DNA of 64,000 bases from Burkholderiaceae bacterium (GCA_018401615.1 JAGYKN010000007.1:1-64000), one strand, 5' to 3'. Shown: positions 46,844 to 59,095, counted from the first letter of the stretch. Translations and numbers: made by a program. Notes: generated by a model from the sequence alone, not told the origin.

Positions 46844-49027
46844 GTGAACTCCGCCTCAACCGTCATTTCTGTCGGTCAGTTGCTGGAGTCTGCTGCATAT
46901 TTAGAGGCGACTGATTCAGCCCGCCTCGCCGATGCCTTTCGGTTCTCAGACGAGGCCCACCTGGGTCAGTTGCGTCAGTCGGGCGAGCCTTACATCACCC
47001 ACCCACTCGCAGTTGCAGAGGTCTGCAGCAGTTGGAAGTTAGACTGCGATGCGCTCATTGCGGCCCTGCTTCACGACACGGTTGAAGACTGTGGTGTGAG
47101 CCTCCAAGAGGTTGCCGAGCGATTTGGCCCAGAGGTCTCGTCTCTGGTTGCTGCCCTCACCAAGCTAGACCGCATCCAGTTTCAGAATCGCGAGGAGGCC
47201 CAGGCCGAGAACTTTCGAAAGATGTTCATGGCCATGGCAGAGGATGTTCGGGTCATCCTCATCAAACTCGCAGACCGTCTCCACAACATGCGCACCATGG
47301 CGGCAATCGCGCCAGACAAACGCGTGCGAGTCTCTCGCGAGACCCTCGAGCTCTACGCACCGATTGCCCATCGACTCGGTCTGAACGAGGTCTTTCGGGA
47401 ATTTGAGGACCTCTGCTTTTCAGGCCTCTACCCCACCCGGTATCAGGTCCTCTATCGGTCTCTCAAGGCTGCTCGAGGAAACCGCAAGGAGGTCGTGGGT
47501 CGACTCGAGCAGAGCATTCGGGAACACCTCCCAAGGTCTGGCCTGACAGCCGAGGTCTCGGGCAGGGAGAAGAGCCTCTACTCGATCTATCTCAAGATGC
47601 GCGAGAAGCGCCTTAGCTTTGCCGAGGTCCTTGACATCTATGGCTTTCGAATTCTGGTCGACGCCCCCTCGGACTGTTATCTGGCCCTTGGGGCGCTGCA
47701 TGCCCTCTATCGTCCGTCGCCGGGACGATTCAAGGACTATATTGCCCTCCCAAAATCAAATGGCTACCAGTCTCTTCACACCGTTGTGATCGGCCCCTAC
47801 GGCACACCAATCGAGTGCCAGATCCGCACCCATGAGATGCACCGAGTGGCCGAGGCCGGTGTGGCGGCCCACTGGCTCTACAAGGAGCATGCCTCGAGTG
47901 TCACGCCCCTCCAGCAAAAGGCCCACGAGTGGATGCAGTCGCTGCTCCAGAGCCGATCAGGAGACACAGGCAATCTCATCGACCACGTCAAGATCGATCT
48001 CTTTCCAGATGTCATCTATGTCTTTACCCCAAACGGCGAGATTCGAGAACTCCCTCGGGGATCCACACCCATCGACTTTGCCTACATGGTGCACACCGAT
48101 ATTGGCAATCGATGCATCGGCTCGTCGATCAACAATGTTGTCAAGCCACTCGACACGGAGCTTCGAAATGGCGACGTGATTCGAATCGACCTCGGAGAGG
48201 AGGCGGCCCCCCACCCCGGCTGGCTGAGCTTTGTCAAGACCGCCAAGGCCCGTGCTGAGATTCGCCACAACCTAAAGAACGCCACCCGAGAGCGGACCAT
48301 TTCCTTTGGCCAGCGGATGCTCGAAGATGCCCTTGGCAGCATGGGTGCAGGGGGCATCGGAGATGCCAATCTGCAGTGGTCCCAGCTCATCAACGAGGCC
48401 GCTGCCAAGGATCAGGAGGGCATCCTTGAATCGATTGGCCTTGGGCATCTCCTGGCAAATGTGGTGGCGCGACGCCTCATACCAGTCGACACGCCAAATG
48501 CCCCGCGCAGGCTCACGCCGATTGCGCAACGGGCATTGGCCTTGTCCATTGAGCACCTCATGCAGCCGGAACTTGGCATCACCATCAATGGCTCAGAGGG
48601 AACGGCTGTCCAGTACGCGAGTTGCTGCTACCCCATCGGCGGAGACAATGCCTGGGGTCATATGCGCGGCGGTGCTGGGCTGCTCATCCACCGCGCGAGC
48701 TGCCCCACGGCCAGACGGCAGCGCACCAAGGATCGTGCCCGCTGGGCCGATGTGGTCTGGGGAGACACGCTCTTGCGGGAGTTTGAGACCCACCTGGACA
48801 TCGATGTCACCAATAGCCCGGGCACATTGGCCAAGGTGGCCGCGGCTATCTCAGCCCGGCAGGCCAACATCATCGACCTGACAATCGAGCCTCGTGCGGG
48901 TGGCCTGGCCACCCTGCATGTCTCCATTGAGGTGAGGGATCGAACCCATCTCGCAGATGTCTTGAGGCTGGTGCGCCGCAGCGCGGCAGTCACCAGGGCG
49001 GCACGCCGCACCCGCAACACCAGCTAG
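46844..49027 (+). CDS. spoT: Bifunctional (p)ppGpp synthetase/hydrolase
   Basis: Intact HD domain (ALLHDTVEDCGV), RelA domain (YGFRILVDAPSDCYLALGALHALYRPSPGRFKDYIALPKSNGYQSLHT), TGS and ACT domains. Confidence 0.95.
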   Translation: MNSASTVISVGQLLESAAYLEATDSARLADAFRFSDEAHLGQLRQSGEPYITHPLAVAEVCSSWKLDCDALIAALLHDTVEDCGVSLQEVAERFGPEVSSLVAALTKLDRIQFQNREEAQAENFRKMFMAMAEDVRVILIKLADRLHNMRTMAAIAPDKRVRVSRETLELYAPIAHRLGLNEVFREFEDLCFSGLYPTRYQVLYRSLKAARGNRKEVVGRLEQSIREHLPRSGLTAEVSGREKSLYSIYLKMREKRLSFAEVLDIYGFRILVDAPSDCYLALGALHALYRPSPGRFKDYIALPKSNGYQSLHTVVIGPYGTPIECQIRTHEMHRVAEAGVAAHWLYKEHASSVTPLQQKAHEWMQSLLQSRSGDTGNLIDHVKIDLFPDVIYVFTPNGEIRELPRGSTPIDFAYMVHTDIGNRCIGSSINNVVKPLDTELRNGDVIRIDLGEEAAPHPGWLSFVKTAKARAEIRHNLKNATRERTISFGQRMLEDALGSMGAGGIGDANLQWSQLINEAAAKDQEGILESIGLGHLLANVVARRLIPVDTPNAPRRLTPIAQRALALSIEHLMQPELGITINGSEGTAVQYASCCYPIGGDNAWGHMRGGAGLLIHRASCPTARRQRTKDRARWADVVWGDTLLREFETHLDIDVTNSPGTLAKVAAAISARQANIIDLTIEPRAGGLATLHVSIEVRDRTHLADVLRLVRRSAAVTRAARRTRNTS

Positions 49028-50389
49028 TCAGGTGCCCGCCACCATCATCCGATCAATCAAGATCGAGCCCGTGGTGCGCGTGCCCCGTGTCATGGTGTCG
49101 GCACCGATTGACTGAATGCCGCGATACATGGTCTTGAGATTTCCCGCGATGGTGACCTCCTCGACGGGAAACTGAATCTCACCCCCCTCGACCCAATAGC
49201 CAAACGCGCCACGAGAATAATCACCCGTGAGGACATTGACGCCCTGGCCCATGACCTCGGTCACCAGCAGGCCCCGGCCCATCTCCTTGATCATCTTGGG
49301 CAGGTCGTGTTGTGGTTGGGTCTTTGAGCTGCGCAGCACCAGGTTATGGGCACCCCCGGCATTGCCGGTGGTCTTCATGCCGAGCTTTCGTGCAGAGTAG
49401 GTCGAGAGGAAATACCCCGCAACACGGCCCTGATCGATGACCGTCCGGGGCCTCACCTCCACGCCCTCGTCATCAAAGGGTGTGCTGCCGTCGCCTCCCA
49501 TGACGAAGGGGTCCTCTGTCACCTCGATGTGATCGGGAAAGAGTGAGGTGCCCATGCTGTCGACCAGGAAACTTGCCTTGCGATAGAGGGCACTGCCTGA
49601 GAGTGCGTTGACCAGAGAGCCGATCAGGCTCACGGCCAGCGGCGCCTCAAAGACAACCGGATGCTCGCCGGTGGGAATCTGACGGGCCCCAAGCCGCGAG
49701 AGCGCCCGCCGTGCCGCATAGAGCCCCACCTGGGCAGGATCGGCAAGCAGGGCCGGGTCCCGGCTCGTGGTGTACCAGTCGTCTCGCTGCATCTGATCGC
49801 CCTGCTGCGCAATCGGGGCAACCGAGACCCAGTGCCTGCTGTAGGGATAGCCGCCAGAAAAACCCCGGCTGTTCGATGCATGAAATTGACCATGGGAGGC
49901 TGAGACCGATGCGCCCTCGCTGTTTCGAATGGCAGGGCTCACCCCTCGGGCTGCCGACTCTGCTTTGAGTGCAAGCGAGGTTGCCCCCTGGGCATCGATG
50001 TTCCAGGGATAGAAGAGTGCAAGGTCGCGGTGAAGACGCGCGATCTCAGCCTCCTCTGGAAGGCCCGAGAAGGCATCCTCAGCGGTGTGCCGTGCAATCT
50101 CAAAGGCCCTCCGAACAGTGTCTTTGAGGGCCCCCTCTGAGAGGTCTGAGGTGGTGGCGTGTCCCCGTCGCTGGCCCTGATAGACCGTGATGCCAGCGCT
50201 CTTGTCCCGCGTTCGCTCAATGGTCTCGAGCTGGCCCATGCGGACGGTGACCGAGAGGCCGGACTGCTCGGAGACCTCGGCAGCTGCCCCTGTTGCCCCA
50301 ATGGAGAGGGCCATGTCCACCAGACGATGGCTCATGTCTCGCAGCTGCTGGGGGGAATAGAAGAAAGGATCGAACTTGCGTGTGCTCAT
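49028..50389 (-). CDS. pmbA: Metalloprotease PmbA/TldE family
   Basis: GFSGGYPYSRHWVSVAPIAQQGDQMQRDDWYTTSRDP...VLTGDYSRGAFGYWVEGGEIQFPVEEVTIAGNLKTM. Confidence 0.93.
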   Translation of the reverse strand: MSTRKFDPFFYSPQQLRDMSHRLVDMALSIGATGAAAEVSEQSGLSVTVRMGQLETIERTRDKSAGITVYQGQRRGHATTSDLSEGALKDTVRRAFEIARHTAEDAFSGLPEEAEIARLHRDLALFYPWNIDAQGATSLALKAESAARGVSPAIRNSEGASVSASHGQFHASNSRGFSGGYPYSRHWVSVAPIAQQGDQMQRDDWYTTSRDPALLADPAQVGLYAARRALSRLGARQIPTGEHPVVFEAPLAVSLIGSLVNALSGSALYRKASFLVDSMGTSLFPDHIEVTEDPFVMGGDGSTPFDDEGVEVRPRTVIDQGRVAGYFLSTYSARKLGMKTTGNAGGAHNLVLRSSKTQPQHDLPKMIKEMGRGLLVTEVMGQGVNVLTGDYSRGAFGYWVEGGEIQFPVEEVTIAGNLKTMYRGIQSIGADTMTRGTRTTGSILIDRMMVAGT

Positions 50390-50405
50390 GCGTCAGAATA
50401 GTGCC

Positions 50406-50987
50406 ATGAACCACGACAACCTTCGCACAGCCCGCATCGGGCTCGTCTCAATCAGTGACCGCGCAAGTCAGGGCGTCTATCCTGACGAGGGTCTTCCGAG
50501 CCTCAGAGAGTGGCTCTCAAGGGTCATTCAGAGCCAATGGGAGCCGATCGAGCGCCTGATCCCAGATGACCGATTCCTGATCTCCCAGACCCTCGTCGAC
50601 CTTGTCGATAAAGAGGCCTGTGACCTCGTTCTCACCACCGGTGGCACCGGCCCAGCCCTACGAGACGTGACGCCCGAGGCGACCCTTGCAGTGGCCGATA
50701 AGGAGTTGCCGGGGTTTGGAGAGCAGATGCGTCAGATCTCCCTGCAGTTTGTTCCAACCGCCATCCTGTCTCGTCAGGTCGGGGTGGTCCGTGGCAGGGC
50801 CATGATCGTTAACCTTCCGGGGCGCCCGAAATCAATCCAAGAGACCCTAGAGGGCCTGCGGAATGAGGACGGCTCCGTTCGTGTGCCCGGCATCTTCGCC
50901 GCGATTCCCTATGGCCTCGAGCTCATTGGGGGTCCAAGCCTTCACCTCGATGAGGCCGTCTGCAAGGCCTTTCGGCCCAAGAAATAA
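50406..50987 (+). CDS. mog: Molybdopterin adenylyltransferase
   Basis: ARIGLVSISDRASQGVYPDEGLPSL, LVLTTGGTGPALRDVTPEAT, IVNLPGRPKSIQETLEGL. Confidence 0.93.
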   Translation: MNHDNLRTARIGLVSISDRASQGVYPDEGLPSLREWLSRVIQSQWEPIERLIPDDRFLISQTLVDLVDKEACDLVLTTGGTGPALRDVTPEATLAVADKELPGFGEQMRQISLQFVPTAILSRQVGVVRGRAMIVNLPGRPKSIQETLEGLRNEDGSVRVPGIFAAIPYGLELIGGPSLHLDEAVCKAFRPKK

Positions 50988-50992
50988 TCCTC

Positions 50993-51048
50993 TGGCCCTG
51001 TGGCCCTGTGGCCCTGTGGCCCTGTGGCCCTGTGGCCGTGGGTCCGTG
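50993..51048. repeat. 8-bp tandem repeat array (tggccctg)n
   Basis: Five perfect units 50993-51032, then tggccgtg and ggtccgtg. Confidence 0.95.
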
Positions 51049-51050
51049 TG

Positions 51051-51632
51051 TCAGGCGAGCATGGCCTCCTCGACCAGGTCACACAGCAGGTGGCCAATGA
51101 TGAGGTGCCCCTCCTGAACCTGGGGGGTGTGGCCTGACGGCATATTGAGGATGATGTCCGAGAGGTCTGCCATCTCCTGAGGCAGGCGTCCGGTCAGGCC
51201 AATGGTCCGAATGCCCGCGGCCCTCGCGGCCTGCATTGCCATGAGGATATTCTTAGAGCGGCCCGAGGTGGACAGGCCAATGAAGATGTCGCCGGGCCGA
51301 CCGAGTGCCTCGACCTGCCTTGAAAAAACATGGTCGTAGCCGTAGTCGTTCCCAATGGCGGTGAGCGCAGAGGTGTCGGTGTGGAGTGCGATGGATGCAA
51401 GGGCTGGGCGCTGCCGAAGGAATCGCCCGACAAGCTCTGCTGAGAAATGTTGGGCCTCTGCTGCACTTCCCCCATTGCCCGCAAACATCAGCTTGCCACC
51501 AGCGCGCAGGCATTCGACACAGGCATCAACCGCCCTAACCAGGTTGTCCTGAAGAAGGGTGTCGGCCTGAAGGTCGGCGACCAGTTGCTGGCTGGCCTGG
51601 AGTGACGACTCGATCTTTGCTCTCATCTGCAT
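51051..51632 (-). CDS. gmhA: Phosphoheptose isomerase (SIS domain)
   Basis: LMFAGNGGSAAEAQHFSAELVGRF, ALTAIGNDYGYDHVFSRQVEALGRPGD, STSGRSKNIL. Confidence 0.88.
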   Translation of the reverse strand: MQMRAKIESSLQASQQLVADLQADTLLQDNLVRAVDACVECLRAGGKLMFAGNGGSAAEAQHFSAELVGRFLRQRPALASIALHTDTSALTAIGNDYGYDHVFSRQVEALGRPGDIFIGLSTSGRSKNILMAMQAARAAGIRTIGLTGRLPQEMADLSDIILNMPSGHTPQVQEGHLIIGHLLCDLVEEAMLA

Positions 51633-51657
51633 GACAGGGCTCTCCCCTAATAGGTCC

Positions 51658-53478
51658 TCAGGCCGCCTCCTCGCGGGCCGCCTTGCGACGCTCGTGTTCA
51701 ACCAGATGACGCTTGCGAAGGCGGATGGATTGGGGCGTGATCTCAACAAGCTCATCATCAGAGATGAACTCCACGGCCTTCTCGAGCGTGAGCTGAATGG
51801 GCGGCGTGAGGTCAATGTGCTCATCCTTGCCGGAGGACCGCACATTGGTGAGCTTCTTCTCCCTCACGGGGTTGACCACCAGGTCGTTGTCTCTGGTGTG
51901 GATGCCAATGATCATGCCCTCGTAGAGCTTGTCACCCGGCGAGATGAACATCCGGCCACGCTCCTGAAGCTTCCAGAGCGCATAGGCAACTGCCTCGCCA
52001 TCGTCTTGCGAGACAAGGACGCCGCTTCGGCGTTCGGCAAGGTCTCCCTTAAAGGGACCGTAGGAATCGAAGATGTGGCTCATGAGCCCCGTGCCACGGG
52101 TCATGGTGAGAAACTCCCCCTGAAAGCCGATCAAGCCCCTGGCGGGGACTCGATACTCCAGGCGAACACGGCCTTTTTCATCGGGCACCATGTCGAGTAG
52201 GTCGGCCTTTCGAAGGCCGAGACTCTCCATGACGGGTCCCTGGTTCTCCTGCTCCACATCGACCGTCAGCATCTCGTAGGGCTCCTGCCGCTCGCCGGTG
52301 GCGCTCTCCTTGTAGACCACCCGTGGACGAGACACTGCAAGCTCATATCCCTCTCGACGCATGTTCTCAAGGAGGATGGTGAGGTGGAGTTCTCCACGTC
52401 CGGAGACCTTAAAGGTGTCGGTGTCACTTCCAAACTCGACACGCAGCGCCACATTTGCCTTGAGCTCACGCTCGAGTCGCTCCCGAATCTGACGGCTGGT
52501 GATGTACTTTCCCTCCCGGCCCGCCAGGGGCGAGTTATTGACAATGAAATTCATTGAGAGGGTTGGCTCGTCGATCTTGAGCATTGGCAGGGCCTCGATC
52601 GAGAGGGGGTCACAGATGGTCGTGCCAATGTTGAGATCATCAATGCCGTTGATCAAGACAATGTCGCCCGCCTCGGCGACCTCGACCTGCTCGCGCTCGA
52701 GCCCCCGAAATTTCAAGACCTGATTGATCCTGGCTCGGCGTGGGGCGCCCTCTGGTCCGTCCTGGATGATCACCTCCTGGAGGGCCTTGATTCGCCCGCG
52801 GGCAATCCGACCGATGCCGATCTTGCCAACGTAGCTGTTGTAATCGAGCGAGCAGATCTGAAATTGCAGCGGTGCCTCGGTCTCGTCGTCTCGAACAGGA
52901 ACGTGCTCAAGGACCGCATCAAAGAGGGGCCGCATGTTGGTGCTCGGCTTGGTGTGGTCTAGGGTTGCATAGCCCTGGAGGGCCGAGGCGTAGACGACGG
53001 GAAAGTCGAGCTGCTCCTCTGTGGCACCGAGCTTATCGAAGAGGTCAAAGGTCTGGCCGACCACCCAGTCGGGGCGGGCGCCGGGCCGGTCAATCTTGTT
53101 GACCACCACGATTGGCTTGAGCCCGAGGGCCAGGGCCTTGCGGGTCACAAACCGCGTCTGAGGCATGGGGCCCTCCACGGCATCGACCAACAACAAGACG
53201 CCGTCGACCATGGAGAGGACCCGTTCCACCTCGCCCCCAAAGTCGGCATGGCCGGGCGTGTCGACAATATTAATGTGGGTGCCCTCGTAGACCACCGCAC
53301 AATTCTTCGCAAGGATGGTGATTCCCCGCTCCCGCTCAAGATCGTTGGAATCCATGACACGCTCATTGACGGCCTGGTGGGAGTGGAAGGTGCCCGACTG
53401 CTGGAGGAGTTTATCGACCAGGGTGGTCTTGCCGTGGTCAACGTGGGCGATGATCGCAATGTTGCGCAGGTTGCGCAT
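51658..53478 (-). CDS. typA: GTP-binding protein TypA/BipA
   Basis: [66 protein letters not shown]. Confidence 0.97.
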   Translation of the reverse strand: MRNLRNIAIIAHVDHGKTTLVDKLLQQSGTFHSHQAVNERVMDSNDLERERGITILAKNCAVVYEGTHINIVDTPGHADFGGEVERVLSMVDGVLLLVDAVEGPMPQTRFVTRKALALGLKPIVVVNKIDRPGARPDWVVGQTFDLFDKLGATEEQLDFPVVYASALQGYATLDHTKPSTNMRPLFDAVLEHVPVRDDETEAPLQFQICSLDYNSYVGKIGIGRIARGRIKALQEVIIQDGPEGAPRRARINQVLKFRGLEREQVEVAEAGDIVLINGIDDLNIGTTICDPLSIEALPMLKIDEPTLSMNFIVNNSPLAGREGKYITSRQIRERLERELKANVALRVEFGSDTDTFKVSGRGELHLTILLENMRREGYELAVSRPRVVYKESATGERQEPYEMLTVDVEQENQGPVMESLGLRKADLLDMVPDEKGRVRLEYRVPARGLIGFQGEFLTMTRGTGLMSHIFDSYGPFKGDLAERRSGVLVSQDDGEAVAYALWKLQERGRMFISPGDKLYEGMIIGIHTRDNDLVVNPVREKKLTNVRSSGKDEHIDLTPPIQLTLEKAVEFISDDELVEITPQSIRLRKRHLVEHERRKAAREEAA

Positions 53479-53487
53479 TGGGTTCTC

Positions 53488-54414
53488 CTAATGGTGTGTC
53501 GGTTGGGCGACGAGACGGACAGGCTTTAATCGCCCCTGGCCCAAGAGTGCTGTGCCCAGAAACCTCTTGGATTGCGTGATCACACGGGTCCGCCTGGGCA
53601 GATCCGCTGAAAAAATTGATGAGGTCAGCGTCTGACCATTCAGAAAGAGGCTGGCCTCAAGGTCACTCAGGGTGACAGCCTGCCAAGACTGAAGGAGATG
53701 ATCAATGGGCAGGAGCAGCGCATCGAGTGCATGGGGACCCTCCTCTGCTGCCTGCTCGAGTGACTCAATTGCAACGGCATGGCAGAGGTCGAGCGGACCC
53801 ACACCGTTTCGGCGCAGACCCGCCAGATGGGCGCCACAGCCAAGGCGCTTGCCGATCTCCTCGGCCAGTGTTCTGATGTAGGTTCCCTTTGAGCAACGGA
53901 TCTGGACCTCGAGCATGGGCGATTCAAACGACACCAATGTGATCTCGTGAATCTGAATGAAGCGGGCTGCTCGCTCCACCACCTCTCCCCTGCGGGCCAA
54001 CTCGTAGAGCGGTCGACCCTGATGCTTGAGCGCCGAGTACATGGGGGGCACCTGGGCCTGTTGTCCAAGCAACGAGCTCAGCACCGTTGTGATCGCCTCC
54101 GGCAGGACATCGACCCGATGCTGCTCTTGAACCCTGCCCTCGCGATCACCAGTCTCGGTGGTGACCCCAAGGTGCAGCATGGCCAGATAGGCCTTGTCTG
54201 CCTCTAGGCCCTCCTGGGCGAACTTGGTTGCCTCGCCAAACAAGACTGGCAACAGGCCGCTTGCCATCGGGTCAAGCGTGCCAGCATGCCCGGCCTTTTC
54301 TGCGCCAAATAGGTGCTTGATGAGGCCCAAGACCTGCGTCGAGGAGGGCCCAAGCGGCTTGTCTGCGACCAAGAGCCCGTGGACCTGCCGACGGGGGCGC
54401 CGGGGGGCACTCAT
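53488..54414 (-). CDS. truB: tRNA pseudouridine(55) synthase
   Basis: [54 protein letters not shown]. Confidence 0.96.
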   Translation of the reverse strand: MSAPRRPRRQVHGLLVADKPLGPSSTQVLGLIKHLFGAEKAGHAGTLDPMASGLLPVLFGEATKFAQEGLEADKAYLAMLHLGVTTETGDREGRVQEQHRVDVLPEAITTVLSSLLGQQAQVPPMYSALKHQGRPLYELARRGEVVERAARFIQIHEITLVSFESPMLEVQIRCSKGTYIRTLAEEIGKRLGCGAHLAGLRRNGVGPLDLCHAVAIESLEQAAEEGPHALDALLLPIDHLLQSWQAVTLSDLEASLFLNGQTLTSSIFSADLPRRTRVITQSKRFLGTALLGQGRLKPVRLVAQPTHH

Positions 54415-54875
54415 CTGAGGGTCTCGGGCTCGCCGGGGGCGGTGTCGTCGTCGGACTCGGCGGTGGCGGCGTCGGTTGCCGCATTCATGGCGGCATTCGC
54501 CTGATCGATCAGGGCACTGATGGCCGCGCCTCGGGCAACGGACTCATCCAAGATGAAGTGCAGGTCAGGGGTCTGGTGGATGGTGAGCAGGTCGCCCAGC
54601 CTGCCCCTTAGGAATCCCCTCGATGCAGCAAGACCGGCCTGTGTCGTTGCCTTCTGCTGCGGCGTGTCTGGGAAGACAGAATAAAAGATCTTCGCATGAG
54701 CGTAGTCGGGCGTGACCTCAACATCTGTGATCGTCACAAAGCCGACCCTCGGATCCTTCACCTCGCCTCGGAGCAACTCGGCAAGGTCTCGTTGAATCTG
54801 ATCCGCGACCCTAAAGCCTCGCTCAACGACGGCCTTAGAGGGTCCGCGCGATTTCTTGGATCTCGAAGACTTCAA
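54411..54875 (-). CDS. rbfA: 30S ribosome-binding factor A
   Basis: [46 protein letters not shown]. Confidence 0.95.
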   Translation of the reverse strand: MKSSRSKKSRGPSKAVVERGFRVADQIQRDLAELLRGEVKDPRVGFVTITDVEVTPDYAHAKIFYSVFPDTPQQKATTQAGLAASRGFLRGRLGDLLTIHQTPDLHFILDESVARGAAISALIDQANAAMNAATDAATAESDDDTAPGEPETLR

Positions 54876-57579
54876 CCTGATCCTCCTCCTGAATCGCGTC
54901 GTAGCCCTTGAGGGTTAGACCACACTCAAAGCCCTCTTTGACCTCCTTTGCATCGTCCTTGAACCGCTTGAGGGTGTCGAGCTCACCGGTCCAGAGGACA
55001 ACATTGTTGCGGATCAGTCGCACCTGAGCATTGCGGCGAATGACGCCATCGAGCACCATGCAGCCCGCGATGTTGCCGATCCGAGAGACCTTAAAGATCT
55101 GCCGAATCTGGACCATGCCGATGATGTTCTCACGCCGCTCGGGCGCGAGCATGCCCTGCATCGCGTTCCTGACGTCATCGACCGCATCGTAGATGATGGT
55201 GTAGTAGCGAAGATCGATGCCATTTGCCTCGGCGAGTTTTCGGGAGAGTTGATCCGCCCGGACATTAAAGCCAATGACCACGGCCTTCGATGCGATTGCG
55301 AGGTTGACATCTGATTCCGTGATGGCACCAACGGCGGCATGGACCACGCTGATGCGAACCTCGTCTGTGGAGAGCTTGAGCATCGAGGCCGAGAGCGCCT
55401 CCTGGGAGCCCTGGACATCTGCCTTGATGATGAGCGCGAGGGTCTTGGCGCCCTCGCCCATGTTCTCAAACATGCCCTCGAGCTTTGCAGCCTGCTGGCG
55501 CGCGAGCCTGACATCTCGAAACTTACCCTGCCGAAACAGGGCGATCTCGCGGGCCTTGCGTTCATCACCCAAGACCATGATCTCATCGCCAGCATTTGGC
55601 ACCTCGGTGAGGCCGAGGATCTCAGCCGGTATCGAGGGGCCTGCCTCATCGATCGAGCGACCCGACTCATCGAGCATTGCCCTCACGCGGCCAAAGGAAC
55701 TGCCCGCAAGGAGAATATCTCCCTTGCGAAGGGTGCCGGATTGCACCAGCACCGTGGCCACTGGGCCCCGGCCTTTGTCGATTCGCGCCTCAATGACAAG
55801 ACCCTTGGCCATGGACTTCACCGTGGCCTTGAGCTCGAGCACCTCGGCCTGCAGGAGGACCCTCTCTAGGAGTTCATCGATGCCCAGCCCCGTCTTGGCA
55901 GAGACCTGAACAAAGGGAGAGTCCCCACCGAATTCCTCCGGGACAACCTGCTCGGCCACGAGCTCGCCTCGGACCCGATCTGGATTGGCCTCGGGCTTGT
56001 CCATCTTGTTGATGGCCACCACGATTGGCACACCCGCGGCCCTTGCGTGGGCAACAGCCTCGCGGGTCTGGGGCATGACGCCATCGTCTGCCGCCACAAC
56101 CAGCACCACGATGTCGGTGGCATTGGCACCCCGGGCACGCATGGCCGTGAAGGCCTCGTGGCCTGGGGTGTCGAGAAAGGTCACCACACCGCGGGGCGTA
56201 TCGACATGATAGGCACCGATGTGTTGCGTGATTCCGCCAGCCTCGCCGGCAGCGACCTTGGCCCGGCGGATGTAATCGAGCAGGGATGTCTTTCCGTGGT
56301 CGACGTGGCCCATGATGGTCACGACCGGCGGCCGGCTTGACTCCTCTGCGGCCTCCTCGGTCTGAATGCCTTCGACCAGGAATGCCTCGGGATCGTCGAG
56401 CTTCGCAGCAGTGGCACGATGCCCCATCTCCTCGACCACGATCATGGCCGTGTCCTGATCCAAGACCTGATTGATGGTGACCATCTGGCCCATCTTCATG
56501 AGCGTCTTGACCACCTCGGCACCCTTGACGGACATCTTGTGTGCGAGATCTGCCACCGAGATGGTCTCTGGCACGTGGACATCGCGAACCACTGGCTCGG
56601 CGGGGGCCACAAAGCTGCTCGGGTCCTGAGAGGTGGATCGCGTGCGAGTTCTCGGGCCGCCGCGCCATCCGCCAACGCCGCCACTCGAGTCGCCCCGGGT
56701 CTTGAGGGCCCGGCGTTTCTGGGCGTCTTCCTGCCAGGTGGAGGAGAGCTGGGAGGACTTGACTGACTTCTCGTTCTTCTTGTCCTTGGGCTTGTCGCTC
56801 GTCGACTCCTCGCCAGGCTTCTTGGCTGGCTTGGTGATCGTGATGGTGGCCTCTGGCTTGACCGGCTCGGGCGCCTTTGCCGTGGCGGCAAGCTTGCCAG
56901 AGCGCGCTGCAGTCATGAGCCGATTGATCGCGGCGACCTCATCTTCGACTGCACGACGGGCATCTGCGGCCTTCACGGCTGCGTCTTCAGCGGCGGTGAC
57001 CTTGCGGACCTTGGACTTCTTGACTGCGGAATCATCGCCTGCGTCTACTGGCGCCACAGGCTGCAGGTCTTCGGAATGGACCCGTTGGGCATCTTCTGCA
57101 GCCTTCTCGGCAGCGGCCGCCTGGGCCTGGAGGTCGAGCAGCTTGACCTGCCGCTCCTCCTCCTGACGGGCAAGCAGGTCTTGTTGGCGCTTGGTCTCAG
57201 CCTCCCTTCTCAGCAGCTCCTCGGGGGCAATGGCCAGCTGAGACGGCGGTGCCGGTGTCTCTGGCGTCTCGGTCTCATCACGCTTGACAAAGACCCGCTT
57301 CTTGCGGACCTCGACCTGAATGGTTCGGGACTTGCCGGATGAATCGGCCTGCCGAATCTCTGAGGTCTGTTTCTTGGTGATGGTGATCTTCTTGCGCGGC
57401 GCTGTGTCGGCACCACCATGGGACCTGCGCAGTCCTTCGAGCAGGCGCTCTTTGTCTGTCTCAGACAGAGCATCGGTGGCCGATAACTTCGAGACACCCG
57501 CAGCCCCGAGCTGCTCGATGAGGGTCTCGACTGAGACCTTCAGCTCTGCAGCGAACGCTTCAATATTATTAGCGGCCAT
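54835..57579 (-). CDS. infB: Translation initiation factor IF-2
   Basis: [67 protein letters not shown]; start trimmed to [13 protein letters not shown]. Confidence 0.97.
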   Translation of the reverse strand: MAANNIEAFAAELKVSVETLIEQLGAAGVSKLSATDALSETDKERLLEGLRRSHGGADTAPRKKITITKKQTSEIRQADSSGKSRTIQVEVRKKRVFVKRDETETPETPAPPSQLAIAPEELLRREAETKRQQDLLARQEEERQVKLLDLQAQAAAAEKAAEDAQRVHSEDLQPVAPVDAGDDSAVKKSKVRKVTAAEDAAVKAADARRAVEDEVAAINRLMTAARSGKLAATAKAPEPVKPEATITITKPAKKPGEESTSDKPKDKKNEKSVKSSQLSSTWQEDAQKRRALKTRGDSSGGVGGWRGGPRTRTRSTSQDPSSFVAPAEPVVRDVHVPETISVADLAHKMSVKGAEVVKTLMKMGQMVTINQVLDQDTAMIVVEEMGHRATAAKLDDPEAFLVEGIQTEEAAEESSRPPVVTIMGHVDHGKTSLLDYIRRAKVAAGEAGGITQHIGAYHVDTPRGVVTFLDTPGHEAFTAMRARGANATDIVVLVVAADDGVMPQTREAVAHARAAGVPIVVAINKMDKPEANPDRVRGELVAEQVVPEEFGGDSPFVQVSAKTGLGIDELLERVLLQAEVLELKATVKSMAKGLVIEARIDKGRGPVATVLVQSGTLRKGDILLAGSSFGRVRAMLDESGRSIDEAGPSIPAEILGLTEVPNAGDEIMVLGDERKAREIALFRQGKFRDVRLARQQAAKLEGMFENMGEGAKTLALIIKADVQGSQEALSASMLKLSTDEVRISVVHAAVGAITESDVNLAIASKAVVIGFNVRADQLSRKLAEANGIDLRYYTIIYDAVDDVRNAMQGMLAPERRENIIGMVQIRQIFKVSRIGNIAGCMVLDGVIRRNAQVRLIRNNVVLWTGELDTLKRFKDDAKEVKEGFECGLTLKGYDAIQEEDQVEVFEIQEIARTL

Positions 57580-59095
57580 CCTGTGTAGACCCTCCCTCTT
57601 GACCTGCCTCAGCCTGCGCCTCGGCCTCAAACCAATGGGCCCGGGCACTCATGATGAGTGCGCTCGCGGCCTGCTCCCCAATCTGACTGATCTCAACGAG
57701 CTCATCGACGGCAAGCTCTGCTAGATCGTCACGGGTAAAGATCCCTGAATCGGCCAATTTCGCAGCCAGGTCGTGATCCATGCCCTCGAGGTCGAGGAGA
57801 TCTTGGGCCGTGGTGCCGAGCTTTTCTTCCGTCACGATCGCCTCGGTGAGAAGCGCATTGCGGGCCCTCGTTCGCAGCTCGTTGACTGTGTCCTCATCGA
57901 GCGCCTCGATCTCGAGCAGCTCATTGACTGGCACATAGGCAACCTCTTCGAGACTCGAGAATCCCTCATCGACCAGGATCTCTGCAACCTCCTGGTCGAC
58001 ATCGAGCTTGGCCATGAAGACCTCGAGTATTTTCTGGCGTTCTGTCTGGGAGCGGGTCTCTGCATCCTCGCTCGTCATGATGTTGATCTGCCAGCCCGTG
58101 AGCTCAGAGGCCAGGCGGACATTCTGGCCGCCACGTCCGATGGCAACTGCAAGCTCGCCCTCATCGACCACGACATCCATGGCATGACGTTCCTCATCGA
58201 CCACGATTGAAGAGACGTTGGCCGGCGCAAGTGCACCGATGACAAACTGTGCTGGGTCATCGGACCAGAGCACGATATCGACTCGCTCGCCTGCGAGCTC
58301 GTGGGTGACTGCCTGGACACGACTCCCCCGCACCCCAACACAGGTGCCGATGGGGTCGATGCGGCGGTCGGTCGTGTGGACTGCAATCTTGGCGCGAATG
58401 CCGGCATCGCGGGCGGCTGATTTGATTGTCATGAGGCCCTGCTCGATCTCGGGCACCTCAAGCTCAAAGAGCTTCATGATGAACTCCGGCGCGGTGCGGG
58501 AGAGAACGATCTGAGGACCACGAAGGTTGCGATCGACTCGCAGCAGGAATGCACGGACACGGTCGCCTGGCCGCAGATTCTCCTTTGGGATCATCTGGTC
58601 GCGGGTCAGGCGGGCCTCAAGCTTTCCAGCCTCAACAATGACATCACCGCGCTCGAGCCGCTTGACAGTGCCATTGACAATGAGTTCTCCGCGCTCGAGG
58701 AAGTCCTTGAGGATCTGCTCACGCTCGGCCTCTCGAATCCGCTGGAGGATGACCTGCTTGGCAGCCTGGGCGCCGATTCGTCCGAAGGGCGCGGCCTCGA
58801 GATCTTCTTCAATGAAGTCGCCCACCTCGATGTCGTCGATCTGCTTGCGGGCCTCGGTGAGGATGACCTGAAGATCGTGGTCTTCTAGCTCACCATCCGG
58901 GACCACCTGCCAGCGGCGAAAGGCCTCGTATTCACCAGTCTCACGGTCGATGCCGACCCGCACGTCCACCTCGTCGGTGAACTGCTTTTTGGTCGCCTGG
59001 GCCAGGGCAGTCTCCAGTGCCTGAAAGACGATGTCTCGCTCCACACTCTTTTCGCGGGCCAGTGCATCTGCCAACAACAGAATTTCGCGGCTCAT
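57569..59095 (-). CDS. nusA: Transcription termination/antitermination protein NusA
   Basis: [33 protein letters not shown]1, KH and two C-terminal repeat domains. Confidence 0.97.
   Translation of the reverse strand: MSREILLLADALAREKSVERDIVFQALETALAQATKKQFTDEVDVRVGIDRETGEYEAFRRWQVVPDGELEDHDLQVILTEARKQIDDIEVGDFIEEDLEAAPFGRIGAQAAKQVILQRIREAEREQILKDFLERGELIVNGTVKRLERGDVIVEAGKLEARLTRDQMIPKENLRPGDRVRAFLLRVDRNLRGPQIVLSRTAPEFIMKLFELEVPEIEQGLMTIKSAARDAGIRAKIAVHTTDRRIDPIGTCVGVRGSRVQAVTHELAGERVDIVLWSDDPAQFVIGALAPANVSSIVVDEERHAMDVVVDEGELAVAIGRGGQNVRLASELTGWQINIMTSEDAETRSQTERQKILEVFMAKLDVDQEVAEILVDEGFSSLEEVAYVPVNELLEIEALDEDTVNELRTRARNALLTEAIVTEEKLGTTAQDLLDLEGMDHDLAAKLADSGIFTRDDLAELAVDELVEISQIGEQAASALIMSARAHWFEAEAQAEAGQEGGSTQDGR

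Noticed and set aside
50863-51117. Plus-strand ORF through the 8-bp repeat (LWPCGPVALWPCG)
   Set aside because: Repeat-derived low-complexity reading overlapping mog out of frame and gmhA antisense.
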